From: CAYWNA01 sp964459305 | GTDB taxonomy: Bacteria > Planctomycetota > Planctomycetia > Pirellulales > Pirellulaceae | NCBI GenBank assembly: GCA_964459305.1 | Contig: CAYWNA010000180.1 | Location: forward strand, 1 to 26,762 | Direction of reading: 5' to 3' | Length of the DNA stretch: 26,762 nt | Shown here: positions 25,762-26,762 of the stretch, piece by piece | Numbering within the stretch: the stretch's first letter is position 1 | Layout of the letters: every line of letters begins with the position of its first letter | Program-made: the position numbers and the translations under genes | The notes under the pieces: generated by a model | Database searches by the model: none | Seen by the model: the letters and a program-made list of their open reading frames with translations, nothing else | What the model was told of the DNA's origin: nothing

Positions 25762-26610
25762 ATGATCATTGGATGTTTTGCTTTGGTGGAACCGTTCACG
25801 TCCGTACGACGGCAATTTCAGTTGATTCGCGAGATGGGCATCGACTACGTCGACCTGACCGACAGTCACGATGGAGCATCGCTTGGCTCGGAGGCCGGAT
25901 TCGTCGCGTCTTTGAGCCTCGACGGCCACCCGGCCAAGATCCGTCGCATGATGGAGGAATTCGATCTGACGATGACCAGCGTGTGTGCCCATTCAAACCT
26001 GCTGGACCCACCGTCGCCGGATCGTTACGGAACGGTCGAAATCATCAAGGCGATTCGGCTTGCCAATCTGTTGGGCGTCAAGCAGGTCATCACGACCGAA
26101 TTGGAGCCGAAGACCGACTTCGGGCGGAACTTGTCGCGCGATGAAATGCTGTTCGCCATTCGCGAAAAGCTCTACGAGCCGGTTCTGTGGGCCGAGGAGT
26201 TGGGAATTGACTTGCTGCTCGAACCGCACGGCCAACTGACCGACACTGTCGATGGAATGGCCGCGATCCTGGATGGTCTCGGACACGAAGACACGGTTGG
26301 CGTCAACCTGGACACGGGCAACTCGTGGCTGGGCGGCGGCGATCCGCATGAATTCGTCAAGGTCTTCGGATCGCGGATCAAGCACGTCCATTGGAAAGAC
26401 ATGGGCGCTGAATGGGAGCCCAAACGAGGGACGCTGTTCGGTTGCGGCATGGGAACGATCCCCTTGGGCGACGGTGTGGTGGGCGTACAACAGATCGTCG
26501 AAGCCTTGTTGGCGATCGGTTTCGACGGCCCCACCACCCTGGAAGTCGCCGGCGTGGAAAACGTCAAGCTATCCACGGAGCGTTTGCACCAGTGGAGCAC
26601 GGGGGCGTAA
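25762..26610 (+). CDS. Sugar phosphate isomerase/epimerase-like TIM barrel
   Basis: A 282-residue protein with no signal peptide, so cytoplasmic, starting at ATG 25762 eight bases after AAGGAG. It belongs to the xylose-isomerase-like (AP endonuclease 2) TIM-barrel superfamily. Likely metal ligands are Glu154 in LLLEPHG, Asp184 in VNLDTGN, His208/His210 in KHVHWKDM and Glu261 in TTLEVAG. This is the pattern of ketose 3-epimerases and inositol-type isomerases. Homologues interconvert sugars or inositols, so it could process a monosaccharide released by the upstream enzymes, but the substrate cannot be assigned. It is separated from the GH95 pair by 0.79 kb of repeats, so it is probably a separate transcription unit. 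Confidence 0.82.
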   Translation: MIIGCFALVEPFTSVRRQFQLIREMGIDYVDLTDSHDGASLGSEAGFVASLSLDGHPAKIRRMMEEFDLTMTSVCAHSNLLDPPSPDRYGTVEIIKAIRLANLLGVKQVITTELEPKTDFGRNLSRDEMLFAIREKLYEPVLWAEELGIDLLLEPHGQLTDTVDGMAAILDGLGHEDTVGVNLDTGNSWLGGGDPHEFVKVFGSRIKHVHWKDMGAEWEPKRGTLFGCGMGTIPLGDGVVGVQQIVEALLAIGFDGPTTLEVAGVENVKLSTERLHQWSTGA

Positions 26611-26702
26611 GACCAGCCCCGAGAGTTCAGAACACGGTTGGGGCGGTTCGTCGCCGGCGCGGCGCCATGGATGCCAGACGAAATTGAGGGTGTCCGGGAA
26701 TT

Positions 26703-26762
26703 GGGAGGGCGAAGCTCCAGCTGAGCCGCGCGTTGGCCGCAAGAATCCGGCTCAGCAGGAGC
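26703..26762. repeat. Inverted-repeat element, unit 2, cut by the window end
   Basis: The left arm GGGAGGGCGAAGCTCC-AGCTGAGCCGC (26703-26729) is the reverse complement of the right arm of unit 1 with one mismatch in 27. An 18-base spacer follows, then CGGCTCAGCAGGAGC (26748-26762), the start of a matching right arm that runs off the window. With unit 1 it brackets the isomerase gene. Positions 26611-26702 hold nothing recognisable. Confidence 0.7.

Overview
The window is a G+C-rich bacterial segment packed with secreted carbohydrate-active enzymes. It most resembles a member of the Planctomycetota or a PVC relative. That is an inference from three things: long leader-bearing glycosidases, a secreted PQQ-like beta-propeller, and many short palindromic repeats with remnants of REP-associated tyrosine transposases (RAYTs). 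No rRNA, complete tRNA, CRISPR array or intact transposase was seen.

Layout. Positions 1-1566 hold a perfect 45-bp tandem duplication and a GH29 alpha-L-fucosidase-like gene. Positions 1567-2062 hold mobile-element debris. Positions 2063-5341 encode a GH78 alpha-L-rhamnosidase. Next come an unrecognised two-helix membrane protein, a REP-like repeat, and the orphan 3' end of a second GH78 gene (6276-6434). A Tat-targeted GH127-like gene (6539-8257) is broken by one in-frame TGA. A GH43/GH32-clan propeller gene lies on the minus strand (8345-10078). It diverges from a CBM-FN3-propeller gene (10361-12298). A secreted nitrilase-superfamily gene and a GH172 (DUF2961) gene are each preceded by the 5' end of a RAYT gene. 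A GH106 alpha-L-rhamnosidase, a PQQ-like propeller protein and two overlapping GH95 fucosidase paralogues follow. Positions 24973-25761 are a non-coding block of nested hairpins. The window ends with a cytosolic sugar isomerase/epimerase-like gene lying between two members of one inverted-repeat family.

Together the enzymes point to breakdown of a branched glycan rich in L-fucose and L-rhamnose, with possible arabinose/fructofuranose-type side groups. Fucose would be released by GH29 and GH95, rhamnose by GH78 and GH106. GH172, the GH43-like enzyme and formerly the GH127-like enzyme would remove other decorations. The isomerase could act on a released sugar inside the cell. No SusC/D pair, ABC transporter, sulfatase or transcription regulator is visible, so uptake and control are encoded elsewhere or are not local.

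The main oddities are the reuse of RAYT 5' ends as gene leaders (one an ATGA overlap, one an in-frame extension), the GH78 3'-end duplication, the single-stop pseudogene and the tandem GH95 pair. All family calls come from reading motifs by eye, without a database search.
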